The position numbers were made by a program, and so were the translations under genes. Below are positions 44,621-52,379 of a stretch of 64,000 bases of DNA, one piece after another (the stretch's first letter is position 1; every line of letters begins with the position of its first letter). The stretch covers positions 62,001 to 126,000 of the forward strand of contig NZ_DASZBY010000100.1 in NCBI RefSeq assembly GCF_035943795.1, given 5' to 3'. Origin of the DNA: Aliidongia sp035943795. GTDB lineage: Bacteria > Pseudomonadota > Alphaproteobacteria > ATCC43930 > CGMCC-115725. Below the pieces are notes generated by a model. The model was given only the letters and a program-made list of their open reading frames with translations. It made no database searches and was not told the DNA's origin.

Positions 44621-46663
44621 ATGTCGGTCCTGCCGCAGACGAATCCCGGTATGTCGGCCACGTCCGGGGCGACAGTGCGGCTGAAAGACCGCTTCGATAT
44701 TCAGTATGACGAGCCGCTGGCCGGATTTCGTTCGCCATCGGCGCCGGCCTTCGCGGCCCGGGATACGAAGGCCCAAGGCAGCCGCCATTTCGCCCTGATC
44801 TGCGATCCGAAGATGCCGCCGCGCATGGAAGCGGTGCGCAAGCTCCAGCTGTTGAAGAGCTACGGCGTGCTGACGCCGGTCGAAGTCGGCGCGGTCGATT
44901 GGGCGCCGGCCAACCGGCGCATGTTCGCCATGGTGTTCGAACAGCCGCTCGGCGACCGGCTGGCGGGGCCGGGCGAAAACGTGATCGAGCCATGGAGCGA
45001 GGAAGCGCTCGTCGCCCATATCGTGGCACCGATCATTCAGACCCTGATCGACCTGGAGCGCGAAGGCCTGCCCCATCGCGGCATCCGGCCCGGCAACATC
45101 TTCTTTCGCGACGCGAACCGGCGGGTCGCCATGCTCGGTGACTGCGTGACGGCGCCGCCCGGCCTCTATCAATCGGTCGTCTACGAAACGATCGAGGGCG
45201 CGATGGCCCAGTCCCACGCCCGGGGTGCCGGGTCGCCGACCCAGGATCTCTATGCCCTGGGCGTGATGGTCCTGCATCTGCTGTTCGGCAAGATGCCGGG
45301 CGCCGGCGTCAGCGAAGAGAAGATCGTCGAGGACAAGATCAAGCGTGGTTCGTTCTTCACCCTGGTGAACGAACAGCGGGTGCCGACCGGGATCGGCGAG
45401 CTGGTTCGCGGCCTGCTGATCGACGAGCCGCAGGGCCGCTGGCGGCTGGGCGACGTCCAGATGTGGCTCGACGGCCGCCGCATGACCGCCAAACTGGTCC
45501 CGCAGCCGGCCCGCGCCCAGCGCGCCTTCGAGCTCGAGGGCGAGGAATGCATGACGGCGCGGCACGTGGCGCTCGCCCTCGACATGATGCAGCCCGAGCC
45601 GGCCGGCCGGGTGCTGCGCGGCCAGAGTTTCGAGCAATGGATCACCCGGACCCTCGGCGACAAGCAGGTGGTCGAGGCGATCAATACGGCGTTCGCGACG
45701 CGCAACGATTCGACGGCCGGACCGGCCGGCCAGAATGCGCAACTGGTCAGCCGCATGCTGATGGCGCTCGATCCCGCGGCACCGATCCGGTACCGCGACG
45801 CGTCGACCGCGGTCGACGGGATCGGCGCGCTCCTGGCGGTGACCATGCTGAACGGCGGGGATCTGCTGCTGCCGGCCGAACTGCTGCAGGCGCGTCTGCC
45901 GCAGTTCTGGTGCCTGCGCCAGGGGTCGGCGAAGGGCGAGGACCAGGCGACGATCCGCTTCTTCGACAAGATGCTGCGCCATCTGGAGGACAAGCGGCCG
46001 GGCTACGGCATCGAACGGGTCGCGTACGAGATGATGCCGGGATTGCACTGCCTTTCGCCCTTCATCGAGCAGCGCTACGTCGATCGTACGCCCGATCTCC
46101 TGGCCGCGATCGAATTCGGGGTCCAGGCCAAGACGATCGACATCTGGCCCGTCGACCGCCATATCGCGGCTTTCATCGCCGTCCATGAGATGGATGTCGA
46201 CGACGGGCTGTTGTACGCGCTCGTCCAGGCCGATCCTGCGACCCGCATCCTGGGAAACCTGCGGCTGTTGGCCTTTCTGCAGGAAAATTACGGGCCCCAG
46301 CTGGTGCCGGCACTGATCGGGCTGTTCGCCCACCAGGCGAAGCCGGTGATCGAGCGGTTCAAGAGCCGCTACACCCGGACGCGCCTGCAGAACGGGCTGT
46401 CGGCGGTGCTGAAGGAAAACAATCTCCGCAAGCTGGCCGACTATCTCGACAGTGCCGACGAGCAGCGCAAGGACGCCCAGCGCTTCCAGCGCGCCCGGCT
46501 GGAGTTCCAGCAGATGGTCAAGCAGCTGGAAAAATGCGAGCGGCAGACCGAGGAACTGAACTCGACCGCCAAGGTCGCCGGCCACTCGGTCGCGGTGAAG
46601 ATCGCCAGCCTGATCTCGAGCGCGATCGTCGCCGTGACCCTGTTCGCCATGGGGGTGATCTGA
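44621..46663 (+). CDS. membrane-anchored pseudokinase, copy 2
   Basis: 680 residues; paralogue of the protein at 41930 along its whole length (VRLKDRFDI, VDWAPANRRMFAM, PHRGIRPGNIFFRD, MLGDCVTAPPG, QDLYALGVMVLHLLFGKMPG, LMALDPAAPIRYRD). Kinase motifs are also degraded: HRD is HRG (152-154), the beta-3 lysine is missing (HFALICDP), and DFG is DCV, although the Asp (D174) remains. The helical middle region ends in a coiled coil (ARLEFQQMVKQLEKCERQTEEL), and a C-terminal transmembrane helix (about 657-678) follows. Stop is 1 bp before the start of its small membrane partner. Function unknown; divergence between copies suggests different partners or signals. Confidence 0.85.
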   Translation: MSVLPQTNPGMSATSGATVRLKDRFDIQYDEPLAGFRSPSAPAFAARDTKAQGSRHFALICDPKMPPRMEAVRKLQLLKSYGVLTPVEVGAVDWAPANRRMFAMVFEQPLGDRLAGPGENVIEPWSEEALVAHIVAPIIQTLIDLEREGLPHRGIRPGNIFFRDANRRVAMLGDCVTAPPGLYQSVVYETIEGAMAQSHARGAGSPTQDLYALGVMVLHLLFGKMPGAGVSEEKIVEDKIKRGSFFTLVNEQRVPTGIGELVRGLLIDEPQGRWRLGDVQMWLDGRRMTAKLVPQPARAQRAFELEGEECMTARHVALALDMMQPEPAGRVLRGQSFEQWITRTLGDKQVVEAINTAFATRNDSTAGPAGQNAQLVSRMLMALDPAAPIRYRDASTAVDGIGALLAVTMLNGGDLLLPAELLQARLPQFWCLRQGSAKGEDQATIRFFDKMLRHLEDKRPGYGIERVAYEMMPGLHCLSPFIEQRYVDRTPDLLAAIEFGVQAKTIDIWPVDRHIAAFIAVHEMDVDDGLLYALVQADPATRILGNLRLLAFLQENYGPQLVPALIGLFAHQAKPVIERFKSRYTRTRLQNGLSAVLKENNLRKLADYLDSADEQRKDAQRFQRARLEFQQMVKQLEKCERQTEELNSTAKVAGHSVAVKIASLISSAIVAVTLFAMGVI

Positions 46664-46664
46664 C

Positions 46665-47201
46665 ATGGCCCGGCCACCGGCACCCCGCCCCGGCGCCAAA
46701 CCCGCGCCGCCGCGCAACAGCGGTCGCGAAGGCCTGCACAGCGTCGAGGTGCAGCGGCGCGCGCCGGCTCCGGGGAACGGCAAGAAGGTTACTTTGGCGT
46801 TGGCCGTCGTGGTCATGCTGGTGCTGGCCCTGTTCGAGCGGCCGATCTGCCTGTTGATGACCCTGGCGCTGGTGCCGACCATGGTCGCCTGGCTGATTGA
46901 CGACACACCGGGGCAATCGCTGATCCGTACCGTGGCGCCGCTCAATTTCGCGAGCTCCCTGCCCTTCGCGATCAAGCTCTGGCACGAGAACAACTCGTTG
47001 GACCAGGTGTTCACGTTCCTGTCGACCGGCTATACCTGGGTAGCGCTCTATGGCGCGGCGCTGTTCGGCTGGATGCTGTATTATCTGGCGCCGGCGGTGA
47101 TCACCACCGTGGTCCAGCGCCGGATCGAACGCGCCCGGGAAACGGCCATCGAGCGTCAACAGGCGCTCAAGGACGAATGGGGCGACGAGGTCGAGACCTG
47201 A
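46665..47201 (+). CDS. multi-pass membrane protein paired with pseudokinase, copy 2
   Basis: 178 residues, not recognised. Proline/arginine-rich tail (1-38), two hydrophobic helices (VTLALAVVVMLVLALF and ICLLMTLALVPTMVAWLI), the conserved loop RTVAPLNFASSLPFAIKLWHENN, another hydrophobic stretch (YTWVALYGAALFGWMLYYLAP), and a C-terminal charged helix ending ALKDEWGDEVET. Homologous to the 180-residue protein at 43969. Translationally tied to pseudokinase copy 2. Confidence 0.8.
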   Translation: MARPPAPRPGAKPAPPRNSGREGLHSVEVQRRAPAPGNGKKVTLALAVVVMLVLALFERPICLLMTLALVPTMVAWLIDDTPGQSLIRTVAPLNFASSLPFAIKLWHENNSLDQVFTFLSTGYTWVALYGAALFGWMLYYLAPAVITTVVQRRIERARETAIERQQALKDEWGDEVET

Positions 47202-47297
47202 GATTCAAGTTTTGTTAAACCGTCGATGATTTCATCCGCCGGCTCTTGGACAAGCTCATTTCTACAATGCAGCAGACGTCAGCTCGGAATGGGATGA

Positions 47298-48470
47298 ATG
47301 CCGGGAACTACCAAGAAGAAGCCGCACCTGCTCTACATCGACTGCCTGCGCGGGTATGCGATCCTGATGGTCATCGCCTGCCATCTGACCTACGAATTTC
47401 CCGACCTGCCGTATCCGGTGAAAATCGTCACCACCAGCGGGTGGTTCGGCGTCCAGTTGTTCTTTCTGGCGAGCGCCGTGACGCTGCTCATGTCCTGGCA
47501 TTCGGAAGCGGCACGCGGCGTCCTCGACGTCCGGGCCTTTTTCATTCGACGGTTCTTTCGAATCGCCCCTGCCTATTATGCTGCCGGCATCCTGTATTTC
47601 TTCGCCTTCCCGCCCGAGGAATTCAGCGTGGCGCAGATCGCGAGAACGGCCACGTTCGTCAATGCCTTGTCTCCGGCATGGCTGACCGCACCGGACGCCT
47701 GGTCCGTCGTTCCGGGCGGTTGGAGCATCAGCGTCGAATTCACGTTCTATCTGCTGTTCCCGATCTTCGCGACGGTCGTTGATAGTTTCCGGCGCTCCCT
47801 GCTCGCTCTCGCGCTTTGCGTCGGCGTCGGGACCGGTGTCAACCTCGCGGCGCTCGCCATCCTGTCCCCGCACTATCCGGCCGCGACGATCAGCAACTTC
47901 CTGTTCTTCTGGTTCCCGAACGAGGCCGCGGTCTTTGCCTTGGGGGGCGTCGTATTCTTCGCGCTGCGTGCCTTGCAGGTCCGTGGCGATCTTCATGCCG
48001 TCCTGGCACGGTGGAGCACGGCGCTGGCCCTCGTCTCGATCCTGGCGTTCTGCACCCTGGCATACCTGCCGCTCGGACATTTCATGGGGGACCGTCCGCC
48101 GATCCCGGCCGGTCAGGCCGTGAGCCTGCCCTTGGCGGGACTGGTCCTGGCCCTGTCGGCCAATCGGAGCCTGCTCGTCAGCCGCCCGGTCGCGGCGATG
48201 GGCAAGGTCAGCTTCAGCGCCTACCTGCTGCATTTCTTCGTGTTGGAGATCTTCCGGGCCTTTCCCGGCACGCTGCACACCCAGGTGCCCGGGGTGGCGG
48301 CGATCGCCGCCTATGCGGTCGGCTTCGCGGTGACCGTCCTGCTCACCTTCGCGGCCTCTTGGGTCAGCTACGAGACCATCGAAGCCCCGATGATCCGGGT
48401 CGGGCGTCGCCTGATCGATGCCATGCAACGCGGCAGTGCAACGCCGAAGCCGGAAACCGGAGTACTCTGA
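47298..48470 (+). CDS. acyltransferase 3 (OafA/YrhL) family membrane protein
   Basis: 390 residues with about ten hydrophobic helices. The family transfers acetyl or other acyl groups to surface sugars from the inner membrane. Signature: YIDCLRGYAILMVIACHL at the start (catalytic His in ACHL), FFLASAVTLLMSW, and the RAFFIRRFFRIAPAYY motif (FxxRR-RI-P). It is a lone gene without a polysaccharide cluster around it, so the acceptor is unknown. Convergent with rpoH, 18 bp between stops. Confidence 0.9.
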   Translation: MPGTTKKKPHLLYIDCLRGYAILMVIACHLTYEFPDLPYPVKIVTTSGWFGVQLFFLASAVTLLMSWHSEAARGVLDVRAFFIRRFFRIAPAYYAAGILYFFAFPPEEFSVAQIARTATFVNALSPAWLTAPDAWSVVPGGWSISVEFTFYLLFPIFATVVDSFRRSLLALALCVGVGTGVNLAALAILSPHYPAATISNFLFFWFPNEAAVFALGGVVFFALRALQVRGDLHAVLARWSTALALVSILAFCTLAYLPLGHFMGDRPPIPAGQAVSLPLAGLVLALSANRSLLVSRPVAAMGKVSFSAYLLHFFVLEIFRAFPGTLHTQVPGVAAIAAYAVGFAVTVLLTFAASWVSYETIEAPMIRVGRRLIDAMQRGSATPKPETGVL

Positions 48471-48488
48471 GGTCCGTCGGCGACGGGC

Positions 48489-49376
48489 TCAGTTGGCGCT
48501 GAGCAGCCGCTGGCCCATGGCGGCCGACTTGATCGCCTTCTGCAGCTTTTCGAAGGCCCGGACCTCGATCTGGCGCACGCGCTCACGCGAGATGTTGTAT
48601 TTGCGCGAAAGATCCTCGAGCGTCACCGGCTCGTCGCGCAGGCGCCGTTCGGTCAGGATGTGACGCTCGCGGTCGTTCAGAGTCTTCATGGCGTTCTTCA
48701 GCAGGTCGCGGCGCAATCCCAGTTCCTGCCGGTCGCCCAGCTTGGCTTCCTGGCTCTCTTCCTGGTCGACCAGCCAATCCTGCCACTCGCCCTCGCCATC
48801 GACGCGCAGCGGCGCGTTCAGCGAATGGTCGGGGCTGGCCAGGCGCCGGTTCATGTTGACCACGTCGCTCTCCGGCACTTCGAGCTTCGTCGCGATCGTG
48901 GTCACGATTTCCGGCGGCAGGTCGCCGTCCTCGATCGCCTGCAATTGGCCCTTGAGCTTGCGCAGGTTGAAGAACAGCTTCTTCTGGGCCGCCGTCGTGC
49001 CCATCTTCACCAGCGACCAGCTGTGCAGGATATATTCCTGGATCGCGGCGCGGATCCACCACATGGCATAGGTCGCGAGCCGGAAGCCACGGTCCGGATC
49101 GAACCGCTTGACCGCCTGCATCATGCCGACGTTGCCCTCGGAAACGAGCTCCGACAGGGGTAGACCGTAGCCGCGATAGCCCATCGCGATCTTGGCGACC
49201 AGCCGCAGATGGCTCGTCACCAGCGTCTGGGCGGCGGCCGGGTCTTCGTGCTCCTGCCAGCGCTTGGCCAGCATGAATTCCTGCTCGGGTTCGAGCATGG
49301 GGAACTTGCGAATTTCTTGCAGATACCGCGACAGGTTGCCGTCGGCGCTGAGGCTCGGAAGATTGCCACCAGCCAT
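48489..49376 (-). CDS. rpoH: heat-shock sigma factor sigma-32
   Basis: 295 residues from the ATG at 49376, with GGAG about seven bases upstream. Region 2 is clear (DLVSEGNVGMM-like LVSEGNVGMMQAVKRFDP, YAMWWIRAAIQEYIL), the RpoH-specific box QKKLFFNLRKLKGQL follows, and region 4 ends with EPVTLEDLSRKYNISRERVRQIE. It directs RNA polymerase to heat-shock genes; its level is normally controlled by DnaK and FtsH (ftsH at 26.8 kb). The 5' region has two inverted repeats. Downstream of rluD on the same strand, a common alphaproteobacterial order. Confidence 0.97.
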   Translation of the reverse strand: MAGGNLPSLSADGNLSRYLQEIRKFPMLEPEQEFMLAKRWQEHEDPAAAQTLVTSHLRLVAKIAMGYRGYGLPLSELVSEGNVGMMQAVKRFDPDRGFRLATYAMWWIRAAIQEYILHSWSLVKMGTTAAQKKLFFNLRKLKGQLQAIEDGDLPPEIVTTIATKLEVPESDVVNMNRRLASPDHSLNAPLRVDGEGEWQDWLVDQEESQEAKLGDRQELGLRRDLLKNAMKTLNDRERHILTERRLRDEPVTLEDLSRKYNISRERVRQIEVRAFEKLQKAIKSAAMGQRLLSAN

Positions 49377-49411
49377 CTCGTCACTCCATATCTCGGGCCG
49401 ACGCGCCTCCT

Positions 49412-49484
49412 TCCGCCGAAAATCGGCGGCTGGATTCCCCCGTCGTTTGAGCCCGAATGTCCAAAACACTAGGACGTGTTTTGG
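49412..49484 (-). promoter_or_regulatory. two inverted repeats in the rluD-rpoH gap
   Basis: CCAAAACAC-TAGGAC-GTGTTTTGG (49461-49484, 9-bp arms) lies 18 bp after rluD, and CCGCCGA-AAA-TCGGCGG (49412-49428) lies about 36-52 bases before the rpoH ATG. The first may end rluD transcription or bind a regulator; the second is likely in the rpoH 5' leader and could affect its translation. Confidence 0.5.
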
Positions 49485-49502
49485 AAACTGTCCAGTTTTG
49501 AA

Positions 49503-50483
49503 TCATTCCAGAATGGCTACCAGCTCTGCGAGATCTGCGGGCAGCGCGCTCTTGAAACTCAAATGTTCGCCGGTGGTCGGATGCTCGAAGCCCAGGAGCC
49601 AGGCATGCAGGGCCTGGCGGGGGAATTGGCTGGCTGCGGTCGCTGCGGCCGGGTCGAGGCCCTTGAGACGGCCGGACCGAAGCCGTCCATAGGTCTGGTC
49701 GCCGATCAGCGGATGGCCGATCTCCGTCATGTGAACGCGTATCTGGTGGGTTCGTCCCGTCGCCAGGCGACATTCAACCAGGGCGGCAGCAAGGCCGAGC
49801 GGCCGCACCACTTTGTAGCGGGTCAGTGCCGGTTTGCCGGCGGCGACGACCGCCATCTTCTTGCGGTTTGTCGAACTGCGGCCGATCGGCCCATCGATCT
49901 CGCCCTCGCGCGGGTTCGGCATGCCCCAGACCACGGCCCAGTAGGCGCGCTCGATCGTGCGCGCGGCAAAGTCGGCGGATAGGGCGACATGGGCGCGTTC
50001 GCTCTTGGCCACCACCATCAGCCCGCTGGTGTCCTTGTCCAGCCGATGGACGATGCCCGGCCGCTTGACCCCGCCGATGCCGGTCAGCCCATCGCCGCAA
50101 TGGGCGAGCAGCGCATTGACCAGCGTATGGTCCAGATTGCCGGCGGCGGGATGGACGACCAGCCCGACCGGCTTGTCGAGCACCAGCAGTTCGGCATCCT
50201 CATAGACGATGACCAGGTCCATCGCCTGGGGCAGGGGGCGGTCGTCGACCGGCGGCGGCGGCCGGAGCAGCAGGCGCTGGCCCGGTTTGACCCTCATGGA
50301 CGGGTTCGTTATGGTCGCGCCGTCGACCGTCAGCCGGCCATCCTCGATCAGCGCCTTCAGGCGCGAGCGCGAGAGGTCGGCCAGCCGCTCCGCCAACAGG
50401 CGGTCGACCCGCTGCCCGGCATCTTCGGTCTCGACGGTGATATCGGCCGATTGGTCGGCCGGGGGCGCGGAATTTTCGTTCAT
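49503..50483 (-). CDS. rluD: ribosomal large subunit pseudouridine synthase RluD
   Basis: 326 residues. An S4-like RNA-binding domain (QRVDRLLAERLADLSRSRLKALIEDGRLTVDG) is followed by the RluA-family catalytic domain with LLVLDKPVGLVVHPA and HRLDKDTSGLMVVAK (catalytic D149), plus the late RLATGRTHQIRVHM. It makes pseudouridines in helix 69 of 23S rRNA. Divergent from the small membrane-protein gene at 50507. Confidence 0.95.
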   Translation of the reverse strand: MNENSAPPADQSADITVETEDAGQRVDRLLAERLADLSRSRLKALIEDGRLTVDGATITNPSMRVKPGQRLLLRPPPPVDDRPLPQAMDLVIVYEDAELLVLDKPVGLVVHPAAGNLDHTLVNALLAHCGDGLTGIGGVKRPGIVHRLDKDTSGLMVVAKSERAHVALSADFAARTIERAYWAVVWGMPNPREGEIDGPIGRSSTNRKKMAVVAAGKPALTRYKVVRPLGLAAALVECRLATGRTHQIRVHMTEIGHPLIGDQTYGRLRSGRLKGLDPAAATAASQFPRQALHAWLLGFEHPTTGEHLSFKSALPADLAELVAILE

Positions 50484-50506
50484 GCGGGGCAGGGTGGACC
50501 GAACTC

Positions 50507-50842
50507 ATGCGTTGGCTCAAGGCCGCTGTCATTATCATGGGCATCATGATCGTCGCGATGCTCGTCACCATCGTGGTGACGATCTTCCGGCGCATGACGG
50601 CGGCGAAACCGGCGGAGGTGCCGGCGACGATCGGTGCGCCCGCCGTGCCCGGCCGCCAAGACGTCGGCCCGCTGTCAGTCGACGTCGCACTGCCGCCCGG
50701 CGCCGTGCTCAAGGACGTGACCGGCGCCGAGGGACGGCTGGTGCTGCATCTCGTCGCGCCTGACGGGCACGAGAGCCTGATGCTGCTCGATCCCGCGACC
50801 GGTAAGGTCACGCTGACCATCGCCCTTCATCCGGTACCCTGA
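50507..50842 (+). CDS. small single-pass membrane protein (DUF6476-like)
   Basis: 111 residues. One N-terminal transmembrane helix (about 5-28, AAVIIMGIMIVAMLVTIVVTIF), then RR and a short beta-rich domain (LPPGAVLKDVTGAEGRLVLHL, MLLDPATGKVTLTIAL). Similar small proteins lie divergently from rluD in other Alphaproteobacteria (DUF6476 by recollection). Function unknown. 16 bp before the threonine aldolase gene. Confidence 0.8.
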   Translation: MRWLKAAVIIMGIMIVAMLVTIVVTIFRRMTAAKPAEVPATIGAPAVPGRQDVGPLSVDVALPPGAVLKDVTGAEGRLVLHLVAPDGHESLMLLDPATGKVTLTIALHPVP

Positions 50843-50858
50843 CCCCCGGGAGCATTCC

Positions 50859-51893
50859 ATGAATTTCGCCAGCGACAATACGGCAGGCATCTCGCCCGAA
50901 ATCCTCGCGGCCATCGCCGACGCCAACGAGGGCGCGGCCGCCTCCTACGGGGCCGACCCGATTACCGCGCGGCTCGAGGCCAAGCTCGCCGAAATCTTCG
51001 AGCACGAGGTCGCGGTCTTCCCGGTCGCGACCGGCACCGCCGCCAATGCACTGGCCCTCGCGGCCGTGACGCCGCCCTGGGGCGCCGTGCTGTGCCATCC
51101 GCTGGCCCACATCACGTGCGACGAGGCGAACGCGCCGGAATTCTACACCGGCGGCGCCAAGCTCGTTTCGGTGCCCGGTGCGGACGGCAAGCTCGTCGCC
51201 GACGACCTCGCGGCGCTGCTGCCGGGCGATCTCGGCAACGTGCACCATGCCCAGCCGGCGGCCGTCAGCCTGACCCAGGCGACCGAATGCGGGACGGTCT
51301 ATCGCCCCGCCGAAATCGCTGCGATCGCCGACGTGGCTCATCGCCACGGCCTGGCCGTCCACATGGACGGCGCGCGCTTCGCCAATGCGATGGTGCATCT
51401 GGACGCGAGCCCGGCCGAGCTCACCTGGCGGGCCGGCGTCGACGTGCTGTCGCTCGGCGCCACCAAGAACGGCGCGCTCGGAGCCGAGGCGATCGTCTTC
51501 TTCGACGTGCAACGCGGACGGGAGCTGGCGTTCCGTCGTAAGCGTGCCGGGCATCTGTTTTCCAAGATGCGTTTCCTGTCGGCGCAGCTGGACGCCTATG
51601 TGACGAACGACCTGTGGCGTCGCAACGCCCGCCATGCCAATGCGGCGGCGACGCAGTTGGCCGGGGGGTTGAGCGTCCTGCCCGGCGTGTCGCTGCGCCA
51701 TCCGGTCGAGGCGAACGAACTGTTCGTGGAGATGCCGGAAGCGATGATCGTCGGTTTGTTCGCGGCGGGGGGGCAGTTCTATCGTTGGCAGGGGGCCGCC
51801 AGCACCTGCGTTCGCCTGGTGACGGCCTGGAACACCGCTGCATCAGACGTGGCAACCTTCGTTGACGCGGCGAGTCGCCTGGCAGCGCACTGA
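50859..51893 (+). CDS. threonine aldolase family protein (low-specificity type)
   Basis: 344 residues, PLP-dependent fold type I. It cleaves threonine/allo-threonine to glycine and acetaldehyde. PLP lysine K203 in LSLGATKNGALGAEA; the opening NFASDNTAGISPEI, the YGADPITARLE loop and VHMDGARFANA (PLP-ring Asp) are conserved. It resembles the LtaA/PhnA-type aldolases. Starts just after the small membrane protein gene. The 3' neighbour is a 486-bp non-coding leader. Confidence 0.93.
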   Translation: MNFASDNTAGISPEILAAIADANEGAAASYGADPITARLEAKLAEIFEHEVAVFPVATGTAANALALAAVTPPWGAVLCHPLAHITCDEANAPEFYTGGAKLVSVPGADGKLVADDLAALLPGDLGNVHHAQPAAVSLTQATECGTVYRPAEIAAIADVAHRHGLAVHMDGARFANAMVHLDASPAELTWRAGVDVLSLGATKNGALGAEAIVFFDVQRGRELAFRRKRAGHLFSKMRFLSAQLDAYVTNDLWRRNARHANAAATQLAGGLSVLPGVSLRHPVEANELFVEMPEAMIVGLFAAGGQFYRWQGAASTCVRLVTAWNTAASDVATFVDAASRLAAH

Positions 51894-52379
51894 TACGCGC
51901 CCTGCGAATCCCACGCCAAGGCCCCTAAAAAACCATAAAAAAACCGGCAGAAAACCCAGGAAAGCCGCAACGCCGCAGCCATGCGTCAAAAACATATTCG
52001 AGCCTACGAATTTCACTTGCATCACGGCGTCGATGGCGTATTTACACCCTTGTTCGACGCACTCGCACGTGCCTATGGCCCTTCGTGGTTATGCAACGAC
52101 GTAACGCGTCCTTTTTGGCAGAACCGGTCTAGTGGACCGGTCCCGAGAGGGAAGTCGGTATGTTTGCTAACTATGGCAGGGCCGTATGGTCCTGGTCCGC
52201 TCCGCGGAACGAAAACCTATTGGACGGCATTCTAGCCGACAGTAGTCGAAGTTCGTGCTGAGGCGGTTTCACAAAAAAACCGCAGAATAAATCACAGCCT
52301 TTGACCGTTAGGTCTCTGGTGGGTTTTCCACTTCCTTTGTCCTGGTGAAGTATCCAGGCTCGAAGAGGGGTGCGTCTAC
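51894..52379 (+). promoter_or_regulatory. long structured leader before the decarboxylase genes (speF-leader candidate)
   Basis: 486 bp without a supported gene and clearly AT-richer than its surroundings in places. Consecutive hairpins: ACCGGTC-TAGTG-GACCGGT (52123-52141), TCCC-GAGA-GGGA (52141-52152), CAGGGCC-GTAT-GGTCCTG (52177-52194), TCCGC-TCC-GCGGA (52196-52208) and GCGGTTT-CACAAAA-AAACCGC (52263-52283). A speF leader RNA is known upstream of ornithine decarboxylase in Alphaproteobacteria; this is a positional and structural candidate, not a confirmed match. Confidence 0.5.

Noticed and set aside
41930..46663. Active Ser/Thr protein kinases
   Set aside because: The beta-3 lysine and HRD aspartate are missing in both copies and DFG is not intact, so catalysis by the usual mechanism is unlikely.
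44426..47014. 862-codon open frame opposite pseudokinase copy 2
   Set aside because: Spans three plus-strand genes and the gap between them without a promoter or ribosome site; a similar shadow lies opposite copy 1, as expected for paralogues with the same codon bias.
51981..52235. 84-codon open frame in the decarboxylase leader
   Set aside because: No ribosome site at a usable distance and it runs through several hairpins; a 23-codon frame at 52036 also lacks a site. A leader peptide cannot be excluded but is not supported.
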